DNA of 64,000 nucleotides from assembly GCA_001314545.1 (NCBI GenBank), contig LIHN01000001.1:62001-126000 (forward strand). The letters are read 5' to 3'. The position numbers and the translations under genes are program-made. This DNA comes from Bacteroidetes bacterium HLUCCA01 (GTDB lineage: Bacteria; Bacteroidota; Rhodothermia; Balneolales; HLUCCA01). Shown piece after piece: positions 42,956 to 51,245 of this stretch. The first letter of the stretch is position 1; every line of letters starts with the position of its first letter. The notes beneath the pieces are model-generated. The model ran no database searches and was not told where the DNA came from. It saw only the letters and a program-made list of their open reading frames with translations.

Positions 42956-44206
42956 ATGTCATCAGAATTAGCCCATATCCATAAAACCACCCATCCATCC
43001 GGAATACGCATCGTCACCGAGCATAACGACACGGTACGCAGCGTGTCTGTCGGAATCTGGGTGAAGACCGGAAGCCGTAATGAACGCAGTCAACTGGCTG
43101 GAATAACCCATTTTCTCGAGCATATGCTCTTCAAAGGGACCGACCATCGCACAGCCTTTGATATTGTGCAGAATGTTGAATCCGTTGGTGGTTACCTGAA
43201 CGCCTTTACCTCCTCAGAATTTACCTGTTACTATGTGCGCTGCCTGGATAGTGAATTCCCAACAGCCCTGGATGTACTCTCAGATATGATACAACACCCG
43301 CTTTTCCCCGCTGAGGAAATTGAAAAAGAGAAGAAGGTGGTCATTGAAGAAATGAAAATGTATCGTGACAACCCCGACGACTACGTTTTTGAACACTTTA
43401 CCGGGCAGATGTTTACAGGACATCCCTTGGGCAGACCTATCATTGGATTTGAGGAGACAGTATCAGCCTTTACCCGGGAAGACCTGCTGGGCTATGTCCG
43501 TGAACGCTATACACCTTCAAATATCATCGTGGCGGTAGCTGGTAACGTTCGGCATGAGGAAGTAGTCAGCCTTACCGGAAAATACTTTGATACGTTCATG
43601 GATGGTAACGGTGTTGTAACTGACAAACAAATTCTGACTCCCTATGAACGATCGGAAAAAACCCTGTACCGTCCCATTGAGCAGACTCACTTCGTAACCG
43701 GTCGAAGATCACTGGCTAACGATGATCCTGACCGCTACAAACTACTGCTTCTCAATACAGTACTCGGAGGTGGAATGAGCTCCCGGCTACACCAGAACAT
43801 TCGTGAAAAATACGGCTACTGCTACACCATCAGCAGTTTTAATCAGGCATACGCAGACTCGGGAATTTTTGGAATTTATGTGGGAACCGATAAAGAATAT
43901 GTCACGCATGTGAAAGAACTCATTCGTAAGGAACTGGATGACTTGCAGAATGATATGGTCAGTGATAAAGAACTCTCCGAAGCTAAGGCCCAGCTGAAAG
44001 GAAAGCTTCTGTTGGCACAGGAGAGTATGAGCAACCGCATGACCCGTCTGGCAAAAAGTGAGATTTATTACGATCGCTACATTCCGCTCGACGAACTGGT
44101 AAACGAGATTGACCAGGTTGATGCCAGTGCCATGCGTGAATTTGCCAGAGACTTTTTTGTCGAATCTATGTTTTCCGAAACGCTTTTATTACCAGAAGAA
44201 AAGTAA
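42956..44206 (+). CDS. M16 family zinc metallopeptidase (processing peptidase-like)
   Basis: 416 residues of the short, single-unit M16B type. The inverted zinc motif HFLEH is at 52-56, a downstream metal-ligand Glu lies in the EEMKMYRDNP region, and RSSRLHQNIREKYGYCY-like text forms the C-terminal inactive domain's R/Y pair (SSRLHQNIREKYGYCY). Close bacterial relatives are cytoplasmic; no signal peptide is present. The substrate is unknown. It follows the pnp terminator by 15 bases and is 2 bases ahead of asnS, so the two are co-transcribed. Confidence 0.9.
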   Translation: MSSELAHIHKTTHPSGIRIVTEHNDTVRSVSVGIWVKTGSRNERSQLAGITHFLEHMLFKGTDHRTAFDIVQNVESVGGYLNAFTSSEFTCYYVRCLDSEFPTALDVLSDMIQHPLFPAEEIEKEKKVVIEEMKMYRDNPDDYVFEHFTGQMFTGHPLGRPIIGFEETVSAFTREDLLGYVRERYTPSNIIVAVAGNVRHEEVVSLTGKYFDTFMDGNGVVTDKQILTPYERSEKTLYRPIEQTHFVTGRRSLANDDPDRYKLLLLNTVLGGGMSSRLHQNIREKYGYCYTISSFNQAYADSGIFGIYVGTDKEYVTHVKELIRKELDDLQNDMVSDKELSEAKAQLKGKLLLAQESMSNRMTRLAKSEIYYDRYIPLDELVNEIDQVDASAMREFARDFFVESMFSETLLLPEEK

Positions 44207-44208
44207 TC

Positions 44209-45714
44209 ATGAAGAAAAATACCTATATCAACGAACTGGAAAAGTTCGCAGGACAGTCGGCTACACTGCGCGGCTGGGTTTACAACAAGCGCGAGGGGAA
44301 ATCACTCATATTTCTGATCCTCAGAGATGGTACCGGAACATGCCAGTGTATCATTAACCAGCAGGATGTCAGTGATGCCGTATGGCAGAACGCCTCGGAA
44401 CTCACGCAGGAAAGCTCTGTAGCCGTCACAGGCAAGGTAATTGAAGACGAACGCAGCAGCAGCGGTTATGAAATCCATGTAACAGACGTTAATGTAGTTC
44501 AGATAGCGCGCGACTACCCCATCACTCCCAAAGAGCACGGGGTGGAGTTTCTGATGGAAAACCGGCACTTGTGGCTTCGCTCCCAACGCCAGTGGGCCAT
44601 AATGAGAATCCGAAACGAAATTATTTTTGCTATACATACCTTTTTCCAGGAACGCGGATTTATACAGATGGATGCCCCGATTTTCACAGGTAATGCTGTG
44701 GAGGGTACGTCCACCTTATTCGAAACCAATTACTTTGACCAGAAGGCTTATCTGACGCAATCGGGCCAGTTATATGGTGAAGCCATGGCAATGGCACATG
44801 GGAAAATTTATACATTCGGTCCTACCTTCAGGGCTGAGAAGTCCAAAACACGACGGCATTTAACCGAGTTCTGGATGATTGAACCCGAAATGGCCTACTA
44901 TGATCTGGAAATGAATATGGATCTGGCCGAAGAGATGATGGCCTTCATAGTAGACCGTGTGTTATCGCGCCGTGAAACCGAATTGGCATCGCTAAACCGG
45001 GATACGACCGCTCTGGAAAAAGCACGTAAATCCGGCTACCCGCGAATTACCTACACACAGGCTATTGAGAGGCTGAAAAGCGATGAAATGCGGATAATGC
45101 TCGATGAAATGGAAGACTCGCGCAAGCAGGAAGATCCACAACTGCGACAGGAAATGGCGGAGCTTGAAAAAGAGTTCGGACAGGCAAAAAAAGGCCGCAA
45201 GCTTCAAATTGAAAAACGACTGCGCGATATCCGCGTGCGACTGGAAGAAATCGAGGAAGACCTGCGTAATATTCCGGTCTGGAGGAAATCAGCACTCGAA
45301 AAGCAATGGGGCGATGACCTGGGCGGATCTGATGAAACCCTGCTGACCATGCAGTTTGACACGCCGATTATGGTGTATGGTTATCCCGCTGAAATCAAAG
45401 CCTTCTATATGAAACGGGATCCTGATAATGACAAAGTGGCTCTTGGTGTGGATATGCTGGCACCGGAAGGCTATGGGGAGATTATCGGCGGCGGACAGCG
45501 CGAGGAGAGCCTGGATGTCCTGTTGGACCGTATCGAAGAACATGAACTGCCAATTGAGGCATTCTCCTGGTATCTTGATCTCCGGAAATTCGGTACCGTA
45601 CCCCATAGTGGCTTCGGGCTGGGACTTGAACGAACCGTTTCCTGGATCTGCGGACTCAAACATGTGCGCGAAACCATCCCATTCCCCCGGATGCTTGGAC
45701 GATTGTATCCCTGA
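44209..45714 (+). CDS. asnS: Asparaginyl-tRNA synthetase with a coiled-coil insertion
   Basis: 501 residues, longer than the 466 of E. coli AsnS. The N-terminal OB-fold anticodon domain (ATLRGWVYNKREGKSLIFLILRDGTG) precedes the class II catalytic core: TSTLFETNYF and FGPTFRAEKSKTRRHLTEFWMIEPE (motif 2), then HSGFGLGLERTVSWICGL (motif 3). Between about residues 290 and 366, where the E. coli enzyme has roughly a dozen residues, there is a charged helical stretch (EMAELEKEFGQAKKGRKLQIEKRL) likely to form a coiled-coil hairpin. The specificity call, Asn not Asp, rests on overall family resemblance. Confidence 0.92.
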   Translation: MKKNTYINELEKFAGQSATLRGWVYNKREGKSLIFLILRDGTGTCQCIINQQDVSDAVWQNASELTQESSVAVTGKVIEDERSSSGYEIHVTDVNVVQIARDYPITPKEHGVEFLMENRHLWLRSQRQWAIMRIRNEIIFAIHTFFQERGFIQMDAPIFTGNAVEGTSTLFETNYFDQKAYLTQSGQLYGEAMAMAHGKIYTFGPTFRAEKSKTRRHLTEFWMIEPEMAYYDLEMNMDLAEEMMAFIVDRVLSRRETELASLNRDTTALEKARKSGYPRITYTQAIERLKSDEMRIMLDEMEDSRKQEDPQLRQEMAELEKEFGQAKKGRKLQIEKRLRDIRVRLEEIEEDLRNIPVWRKSALEKQWGDDLGGSDETLLTMQFDTPIMVYGYPAEIKAFYMKRDPDNDKVALGVDMLAPEGYGEIIGGGQREESLDVLLDRIEEHELPIEAFSWYLDLRKFGTVPHSGFGLGLERTVSWICGLKHVRETIPFPRMLGRLYP

Positions 45715-45758
45715 CAGGACTTGAATTCTGACAACACCCTTCAAAACCTGGAAAGACT

Positions 45759-46856
45759 GTGGCAAAAAAAAGTCAGGACAGTATCTCACTGTACCAAAAT
45801 CTGGTAAATGAAATCGGTGCCGGTAAGCCCGCACCGGTTTACTTCTTGTGCGGAGAAGAATCCTTCTTTACCGATGCTCTTCAGGATCAGATACAGTCGC
45901 TGCTACCTGCAGATCTCAAAGATTTCAATATGGACATTCTCTACGGCACCGAACAGTCCATAGACAAACTCATATCGGTTGCCCGGAGTTATCCCATGAT
46001 GTCGGAGAAACGAATCGTTATTCTTCGTGAATTTTCCGGGTTATTTCAGGCGAAAAGAAATAGTGAGCCGGGTGAAGACGAGGATCAGGAATCGACTCCA
46101 GCAGCGACCGAACTGCTTATCGGGTACCTGAATAACCCGAATCCTACCACCGTAATAGCCTTTTTCGATCAAAAACCACCCAACGCGGGAACAAAACTCG
46201 GCAAGTCGATTATAAATAACGATAACGTTCGTTACGCACGCTTCGACCCCATACCCGAGGAGCGACTACCCGAATGGATTATTGAATGGACCCGCTCCCA
46301 ACATCAACGGAACATCGAACCTGCCGCTGCTCAGGTCATGGCCCGTATGATTGGCAGTGACCTTACGATGGTGTCCAAGGAACTGGACAAACTGTGCACT
46401 TTTAAGGACACTTCGCAGGTAATCAATCCGGATGACGTGCGTAAACTGGTAACCGTTTCGCGTGAATATTCAGTGTTTGAGCTCAAAGAAGCCCTGTTTT
46501 CGCGAAATATCACAAAGACACTGTGGGTTGCGGAACAGATATTGCACACTTCTAAAACAACTGACGCCGGTGAAGTAATCCGGATCGTCGCGTTCTTTTA
46601 CAGTGTGTTCACCAATATCTGGCAAATTCAACGCCTTACCCAAAAAGGGCTGCCTTCCTCACAGATTAAAGAGACCGTCGGTGTGAAAAACGACTGGTAC
46701 TTTAAAAATCTGCTCAAAGACAGCAGGGTTTTCCCATACGAAAGTATGCCTTTAATTTTTGAAGCCTTGCTGGATGCTGACCGCGCTGCCAAAGGCATGA
46801 GCAGGATGGAAGGCAGAGACATTCTCTTTCTACTGTTGCGACGTATACTGACCTGA
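45759..46856 (+). CDS. holA: DNA polymerase III delta subunit
   Basis: 365 residues of the HolA family: YFLCGEESFFTDALQDQI near the N-terminus, VILREFSG, FFDQKPPNAGTKLGKSI, and the C-terminal helical collar domain (EVIRIVAFFYSVFTNIWQIQRLTQKG). HolA is the clamp-loader subunit that opens the beta ring. The start is a GTG at 45759, which gives the normal N-terminus; the Lys-rich first residues (VAKKSQDS) are variable in the family. The gene is 44 bases after asnS. Confidence 0.88.
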   Translation: MAKKSQDSISLYQNLVNEIGAGKPAPVYFLCGEESFFTDALQDQIQSLLPADLKDFNMDILYGTEQSIDKLISVARSYPMMSEKRIVILREFSGLFQAKRNSEPGEDEDQESTPAATELLIGYLNNPNPTTVIAFFDQKPPNAGTKLGKSIINNDNVRYARFDPIPEERLPEWIIEWTRSQHQRNIEPAAAQVMARMIGSDLTMVSKELDKLCTFKDTSQVINPDDVRKLVTVSREYSVFELKEALFSRNITKTLWVAEQILHTSKTTDAGEVIRIVAFFYSVFTNIWQIQRLTQKGLPSSQIKETVGVKNDWYFKNLLKDSRVFPYESMPLIFEALLDADRAAKGMSRMEGRDILFLLLRRILT

Positions 46857-46901
46857 TCTTCACGGCGTCGGAAAATCTGAACTCAAACTCGATTATCCGA
46901 C

Positions 46902-47495
46902 ATGAACACAATCCAGCTGGCCCACCTGCGTACGTATTCCGATGAAGATGTAATGGAGCTGTTCCAGGGAGGTTACGATGAAGCTTTCAATGAAATCGTA
47001 AGCCGTTACCGCGATCGAATTGAGCATTTTATTTACAGGTACACCCGCAATCATCTTGACAGTGAAGACCTGGCTCAGGAGACTTTCTTCCGTGTCTACC
47101 GCAGTAAGCATAGTTATGAACGCATAGCACGTTTTTCAACCTGGTTGTATACCATAGCCAACAATCTGATTCGCTCTCACTATCGGAAGTCGTCCAGATT
47201 TCAACTGACGTCCATCAATGAGGAGGATGTTTTGGATGCAGCCTATATGCCGGAACTGGCAGATACCTGTGCGGCACCAGACCAGCAGGTACATGAACGG
47301 CAGATGATCAGCAGGGTTGAGCTGGCACTGAAACGCATACCATCGGAGTTTAGTGAAATACTGATTATGCGGGAGGTTCAGAATCTGACGTACGAGGAGA
47401 TTATGGAAATAACCGGTCTCCCCATGGGTACGGTTAAATCGCGAATCAATCGCGGAAGGGTGCGTATTCAGGAATTGGTAGAAAATGAACTGTAG
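46902..47495 (+). CDS. ECF-type RNA polymerase sigma factor
   Basis: 197 residues with sigma region 2 (FNEIVSRYRDRIEHFIYRYTRNHLDSEDLAQETFFRVY, then FSTWLYTIANNLIRSHYR) and region 4 (LKRIPSEFSEILIMREVQNLTYEEIMEITGLPMGTVKSRINRGRVRIQEL). It lacks regions 1.1 and 3, as in the ECF (sigma-24) group. The group usually answers envelope stress through a membrane anti-sigma factor encoded next door. A 97-residue membrane protein follows after 69 bases and fits that place. Confidence 0.9.
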   Translation: MNTIQLAHLRTYSDEDVMELFQGGYDEAFNEIVSRYRDRIEHFIYRYTRNHLDSEDLAQETFFRVYRSKHSYERIARFSTWLYTIANNLIRSHYRKSSRFQLTSINEEDVLDAAYMPELADTCAAPDQQVHERQMISRVELALKRIPSEFSEILIMREVQNLTYEEIMEITGLPMGTVKSRINRGRVRIQELVENEL

Positions 47496-47564
47496 GTGGA
47501 AACATTAGTGAATCAGGTGAGTTAACGGTTTTGTACCAATCACTTAAATGAAGGAAACCACAGG

Positions 47565-47858
47565 TTGTACTCAGCTAAAATTCACGATTACATTTGTGAT
47601 TACATCGAAGACACGATGGACCCTGAAACCCGCCACTCTTTCGAGAGCATGATGAAAGGCAACGAACTGCTTCAGGCATTTGTTCAAAAAGCTTTATCGG
47701 GTCACCATGCCGTCCGGAAATATGCCGGGTATCAACGTTTAAAACCGGATAAAACCACCGGGACACCGCGTAAAAACAACAGCAAACGCGAAAAAACGAT
47801 CATGTTTATCATGTCGATTTTCCTGATAGGTGCTTTTTATGGGTACCTTGCAGCTTAG
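47565..47858 (+). CDS. Small single-pass membrane protein, possible anti-sigma partner
   Basis: 97 residues from a TTG start at 47565, preceded by AAGGA at good distance; the nearby ATG at 47548 is in another frame. The N-terminal 50 residues are acidic-helical (CDYIEDTMDPETRHSFESMMKGNELLQAFVQKAL), like the sigma-binding helices of short anti-sigma factors but without the HxxxCxxC zinc motif. A basic linker (KRE, RKNNSKREK) leads to one C-terminal membrane helix (TIMFIMSIFLIGAFYGYLAA). Size, order and topology fit a tail-anchored anti-sigma factor, but this is inference. The stop overlaps that of the convergent dehydrogenase gene by four bases. Confidence 0.6.
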   Translation: MYSAKIHDYICDYIEDTMDPETRHSFESMMKGNELLQAFVQKALSGHHAVRKYAGYQRLKPDKTTGTPRKNNSKREKTIMFIMSIFLIGAFYGYLAA

Positions 47859-49861
47859 TACTGCATAAGCTGATTGAAGGTGTATGCCAGCCGGTGACTT
47901 GCCAGGTAGCCCTGCTCGAGCTGGGTATTGGTAGGAACGGGGGTATCCAGTGATGAGCACCGCATTACCGGCGCATCCAAAGCACTGAAACAGTGTTCTG
48001 AAATAACTGCTGCAATTTCACTCATAGGACCCATAATTCCGGATGGTTCCTGAAGCAGCAGTACACGACCTGTTTTGGTTACGGTCTGCACAATGGCCTC
48101 AGTATCAATGGGTGCCAATGAACGCAGATCCAATATTTCAACAGAATATCCGTGGCTCATCTTAACTTCTTCGGCAAGTTGCTCAGCCCAGTGCACGCCC
48201 ATTCCATACGTAATGATGCTGGCATCTGTTCCCGGCCGATGAACACGTGCTTTTCCAATCTCCTGGTAGGGTATATTATATAACTTCTTACCCTTAAGGC
48301 TCCGATACAGCTTTTTATGCTCAAAAATTATCGTTGGATTAGGATCATGCAGCGCACTCCAGGTCATAATTTGGGCATCTTCAACGGTAGCAGGAACGGC
48401 AATTTTGATGCCAGCGTGTTGCATAAACCAACCCTCCGGGCATTGGGAATGAAACGGGCCTGCTCCAACGCCGCCGCCGTATGGTGCACGTATGGTTACA
48501 TTCACAGGTGGCGACCAACGGTAATGTGATTTGCAAACATTGTTAATTATCTGATTGAATCCACACGAGATAAAATCAGCGAACTGCATTTCGACGATGG
48601 GTTTGAATCCGTCAAGAGCCAGTCCGTATGCTGCACCAATTGCACCAGACTCTATTATAGGTGTGTTTCGGACTCTCTCTTTGCCAAACATATCAACAAA
48701 TTGCTCTGTGATCTTAAATACACCACCATATTCGGCAATATCCTGACCCATTATGATGGTTCGTTCGTCAGTTTCCATGGCAACCTGAAGCACGTGCCGT
48801 ATACCATCCACGTATCTAAAACCCTTCGTCATTTGGTCGCCCGGTGTGTTTCCTTTGGCCGGAGGAGAGGTGGGTCCCTCGGAAGCCTTGACAAATACCG
48901 CCTCCGTTTCTCTTTTTTCATCAAAGTCGGGAAGGGGACAATCCAGGGCTTTTTGTACATCAGCTTTGATAGCCTCCTTGAAGTCCTCTTTTACCTGCTT
49001 GAAATAGTCTTCATGTTGGCCGTGATGCTCTTTCAGATAATTCTCGAAGCGCAGGATAGGATCTTTTGCAGCCCACTCCTCAAACATTTGGTCGGGTATG
49101 TAGGCGGTACCCGATGCCTCTTCGTGACCACGCATGCGAAATGTCATTGCTTCAATCAACACGGGTTTGCCTTGCAACGCCAGCGTACGTGCTTCGGTTA
49201 CAGCCTGTATAACCGCTGCAATGTCATTCCCGTCAATGACCATCGATTCCATACCGTAGCCAGATGCACGATCGGCCAGTGACTTGCAGGCATACTGTTC
49301 AGAAACAGGTGTTGACAAACCGTACCCATTGTTTTCAACGATGCAGATCATGGGCAATTTCCAGACGGCGGCCAGGTTAAGCGCTTCATGAAAATCGCCT
49401 TCCGATGTGGCACCATCGCCGGTAAACGCTACAGCGACCCGCTGCTCGTTTTTCAATTTGGCACCCAAAGCGAAACCATCTGCAACGGGTAGCATGGCTG
49501 CAAGATGTGAAATCATCCCCACAATACGATGTTCCATGATGCCAAAATGAAACGACCGCTCACGACCTCTGCTGTATCCGTCTTTACGACCAAAAAGCTG
49601 ACAGAAAAGATGATATAATGGTACTTCCCGTGTAGTAAACACCCCCAGGTTCCGGTGCATGGTCATGATGTGATCATCTTTTTCACAGGCAAGCGCGGTT
49701 CCAACCGCAATGGCTTCCTGCCCCATACCTGAAAACCATTTCGCAATTTTATTCTGCCGCAGCAAAATCAGCATTCGCTCCTCGATTACACGGGGAAGGA
49801 CTAATTTTTTGTAGATTGAAAGCGCTTCCTCGGTGGAAAATTTCATTTTGGGGTCTTTCAT
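47855..49861 (-). CDS. Fused branched-chain 2-oxoacid dehydrogenase E1 (alpha-beta)
   Basis: 668 residues in which an E1 alpha unit (1 to about 325) and an E1 beta unit (about 345 to 668) are one chain. The alpha part carries the thiamine diphosphate motif GDG (148-150) ... NN (177-178) and the RFRMRGHEEASG-type loop. The beta part carries IMGQDIAEYGGVFKITE, NTPIIESGAIGAAYGLAL and the CPEGWFMQHAGIKIAVPAT block. Such fusions are typical of Bacteroidota branched-chain complexes (2-oxoisovalerate dehydrogenase), but pyruvate or acetoin specificity cannot be excluded. E2 and E3 are not in the window. It fits functionally with mccB (leucine breakdown) though the genes are 32 kb apart. Confidence 0.92.
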   Translation of the reverse strand: MKDPKMKFSTEEALSIYKKLVLPRVIEERMLILLRQNKIAKWFSGMGQEAIAVGTALACEKDDHIMTMHRNLGVFTTREVPLYHLFCQLFGRKDGYSRGRERSFHFGIMEHRIVGMISHLAAMLPVADGFALGAKLKNEQRVAVAFTGDGATSEGDFHEALNLAAVWKLPMICIVENNGYGLSTPVSEQYACKSLADRASGYGMESMVIDGNDIAAVIQAVTEARTLALQGKPVLIEAMTFRMRGHEEASGTAYIPDQMFEEWAAKDPILRFENYLKEHHGQHEDYFKQVKEDFKEAIKADVQKALDCPLPDFDEKRETEAVFVKASEGPTSPPAKGNTPGDQMTKGFRYVDGIRHVLQVAMETDERTIIMGQDIAEYGGVFKITEQFVDMFGKERVRNTPIIESGAIGAAYGLALDGFKPIVEMQFADFISCGFNQIINNVCKSHYRWSPPVNVTIRAPYGGGVGAGPFHSQCPEGWFMQHAGIKIAVPATVEDAQIMTWSALHDPNPTIIFEHKKLYRSLKGKKLYNIPYQEIGKARVHRPGTDASIITYGMGVHWAEQLAEEVKMSHGYSVEILDLRSLAPIDTEAIVQTVTKTGRVLLLQEPSGIMGPMSEIAAVISEHCFSALDAPVMRCSSLDTPVPTNTQLEQGYLASHRLAYTFNQLMQY

Positions 49862-49887
49862 TATGGAATTAAATATTCTTATCTTTG
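49856..49887 (+). promoter_or_regulatory. Possible promoter of the speD leader
   Basis: TATCTTTG at 49880-49887 is an exact match to the Bacteroidota -7 pattern TAnnTTTG, with TTTC 20 bases upstream as an imperfect -33 element. It would start a transcript with a leader of about 400 bases before speD. It overlaps the start of the divergent dehydrogenase gene by a few bases. Confidence 0.35.
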
Positions 49888-50300
49888 ATGTTCTGTAGAA
49901 TTATTGGCATCTAAGCATTCCAATCCTACTTCAGATGCAGTGTTCGATGTTAAGAAGATTTCCACAAAGACACACCAAAATTTGTGCACTATGGAACTTG
50001 TAATATGTTGGCACTGTTTGATTAACAAACATCCGGTTACACATAGGCGATACTAAAGAATTGAACATTTATGTTTTACGTCTACTGACGATTTTGGAAG
50101 TCAACGCCCGGAACGGAAAGCCCGCAGGGTTACCTGCACTCAATGGCGGCTTCGTGTCTGGTGTGCTTATCAAGCCTCGCTTCGGCCGGGTTGTGGGCAT
50201 GCTGCTGACATGGGTTGCCTTTTTTCATTTTATGACCAACCCTCAGCTGCGTTAAGCCGTTGAGCCAACACTTCACACATTAGTTTACAGGTAGGGGTAA
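49862..50300. other. Non-coding stretch between the dehydrogenase gene and speD
   Basis: About 440 bases without a convincing gene. A 64-codon TTG frame (50061-50255) has no family resemblance and is rejected. The stretch holds a possible promoter at its left end, a small hairpin (GTTTG-ATTAA-CAAAC near 50018-50032) and, at 50102-50225, a GC-rich segment with nested helices listed separately. Confidence 0.6.
50102..50225 (+). ncRNA. Candidate structured RNA / leader element upstream of speD
   Basis: Mutually compatible helices can be drawn. A closing stem CAAcgCCCGG (50102-50111) pairs with CCGGGTTG (50186-50193). Inside it, AAGCC (50118-50122) pairs with GGCTT (50148-50152), enclosing GCAGG-GTTAC-style hairpin 50124-50137 (GCAGG/CCTGC), and GCTT-ATC-AAGC lies at 50165-50175. 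A weaker GGCA/TGCC hairpin at 50196-50219 is followed by six T (50220-50225), which could be a terminator. The segment is more GC-rich than its flanks. I recognise no known class; it does not match SAM riboswitch, RNase P, tmRNA or SRP signatures I know. Confidence 0.4.
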
Positions 50301-50714
50301 ATGAAAGCATTAGGTAGACAAATTCTGGTTGAATACTACGATTGTGATGCTGACGTCATTAACGATGTTGCTCAGATTGAAAATATTCTGCTATCCGCAA
50401 CGCGGGCTGCCAAGGCAAGTATCATATCTCATAATTTTCATAAGTTTTCTCCACATGGCGTGAGCGGTACAATTGTTATTGCTGAATCGCATGTTGCCAT
50501 CCATACTTGGCCGGAGTATAACTATGCCGCTGTTGATATTTTCACCTGCGGAGAAACCATCGACCCATGGGTTATTCAGGAATACATCAAGGATGCTTTC
50601 TTGTCCAAAAATATATCCAGCATCGAGATGAAACGCGGATTGTTTAAAGTCGCGCCGGGTGAAGAACTACTCTTCAAGCCAAAAGACGCCGGCAAAGTGA
50701 ACATCCTGAATTAA
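50301..50714 (+). CDS. speD: S-adenosylmethionine decarboxylase proenzyme (prokaryotic class 1B)
   Basis: 137 residues. The self-cleavage site is E62-S63 in IAESHVAIHTWPE, which generates the pyruvoyl group at Ser63; the catalytic His68 and Cys83 (IFTCG) stand at the same positions as in the Thermotoga maritima enzyme (from memory). It decarboxylates SAM to give the aminopropyl donor for spermidine synthase. It heads an operon with pyruvoyl arginine decarboxylase and spermidine synthase. A purine-rich AGGTAGGGG stands before the ATG. The 440-base upstream gap is discussed as a possible regulatory leader. Confidence 0.95.
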   Translation: MKALGRQILVEYYDCDADVINDVAQIENILLSATRAAKASIISHNFHKFSPHGVSGTIVIAESHVAIHTWPEYNYAAVDIFTCGETIDPWVIQEYIKDAFLSKNISSIEMKRGLFKVAPGEELLFKPKDAGKVNILN

Positions 50715-50744
50715 CCGTCAACAACTTATCTTCGAATACATTTC

Positions 50745-51242
50745 ATGTCAAATTCTTTTGGACCTATGGTCAAAACCCCAACCGTGTATAAACTGGTTAA
50801 GGGTTTTGGTGAAGGAAATATGCCTTTAAACGCCTTTGACAAGGCATTACTGCATGCAGGTGTCGGTGATACCAATCTGGTTCGTATGAGCTCCATCGTG
50901 CCACCTTCCTGCAAGGAGGTTTCTGAGATCGTCCTGCCGAAAGGGGGCCTAATACCCATCGCCTATGCCAACATTACCTCTGATAAGCCCGGAGATATAA
51001 TTTCTGCATGTATAGCAGTCGGAATACCTGAAGACCCCACACAGCCCGGGGTAATTATGGAGCATGAAGACCATCTTCCCCTGGCTCAGGTAGAGGCAAC
51101 GGTACGGCAGATGTGCGTAGACGCTTTTGAATATCGCGGCAGAGCACTCAGGGAAGTAAAATCGTTGGGTGTTGAACATGTAGTAGAGAAGTGTGGTTCA
51201 GTTTTTGCCGCCGCAGTACTCTGGTACGATGAGGAGAACTGA
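50745..51242 (+). CDS. pdaD: Pyruvoyl-dependent arginine decarboxylase
   Basis: 165 residues, matching the PvlArgDC family first known from Methanocaldococcus and Chlamydia. The self-processing Ser-Ser is at 49-50 in LVRMSSIVPP, the MPLNAFDKALLHAGVGDTNL block precedes it, and the conserved acidic block VIMEHEDH follows. The enzyme makes agmatine from arginine. This replaces the PLP-dependent SpeA type. It lies between speD and speE (gaps of 30 and 3 bases), so agmatine is presumably used for polyamine synthesis. Confidence 0.93.
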   Translation: MSNSFGPMVKTPTVYKLVKGFGEGNMPLNAFDKALLHAGVGDTNLVRMSSIVPPSCKEVSEIVLPKGGLIPIAYANITSDKPGDIISACIAVGIPEDPTQPGVIMEHEDHLPLAQVEATVRQMCVDAFEYRGRALREVKSLGVEHVVEKCGSVFAAAVLWYDEEN

Positions 51243-51245
51243 GCT

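Noticed and set aside
50165-50175. CTTATCAAG similarity to the SAM-I riboswitch core
   Set aside because: Only this short motif matches; the GAGGGACTGGCCC-type and GGCAACC elements expected around it are missing, and the match is explained by a four-pair hairpin.
50061-50255. 64-codon open frame upstream of speD
   Set aside because: TTG start without a ribosome-binding site, no family resemblance, and it overlaps a GC-rich segment better explained by RNA structure. A regulatory upstream peptide cannot be excluded but is not supported.
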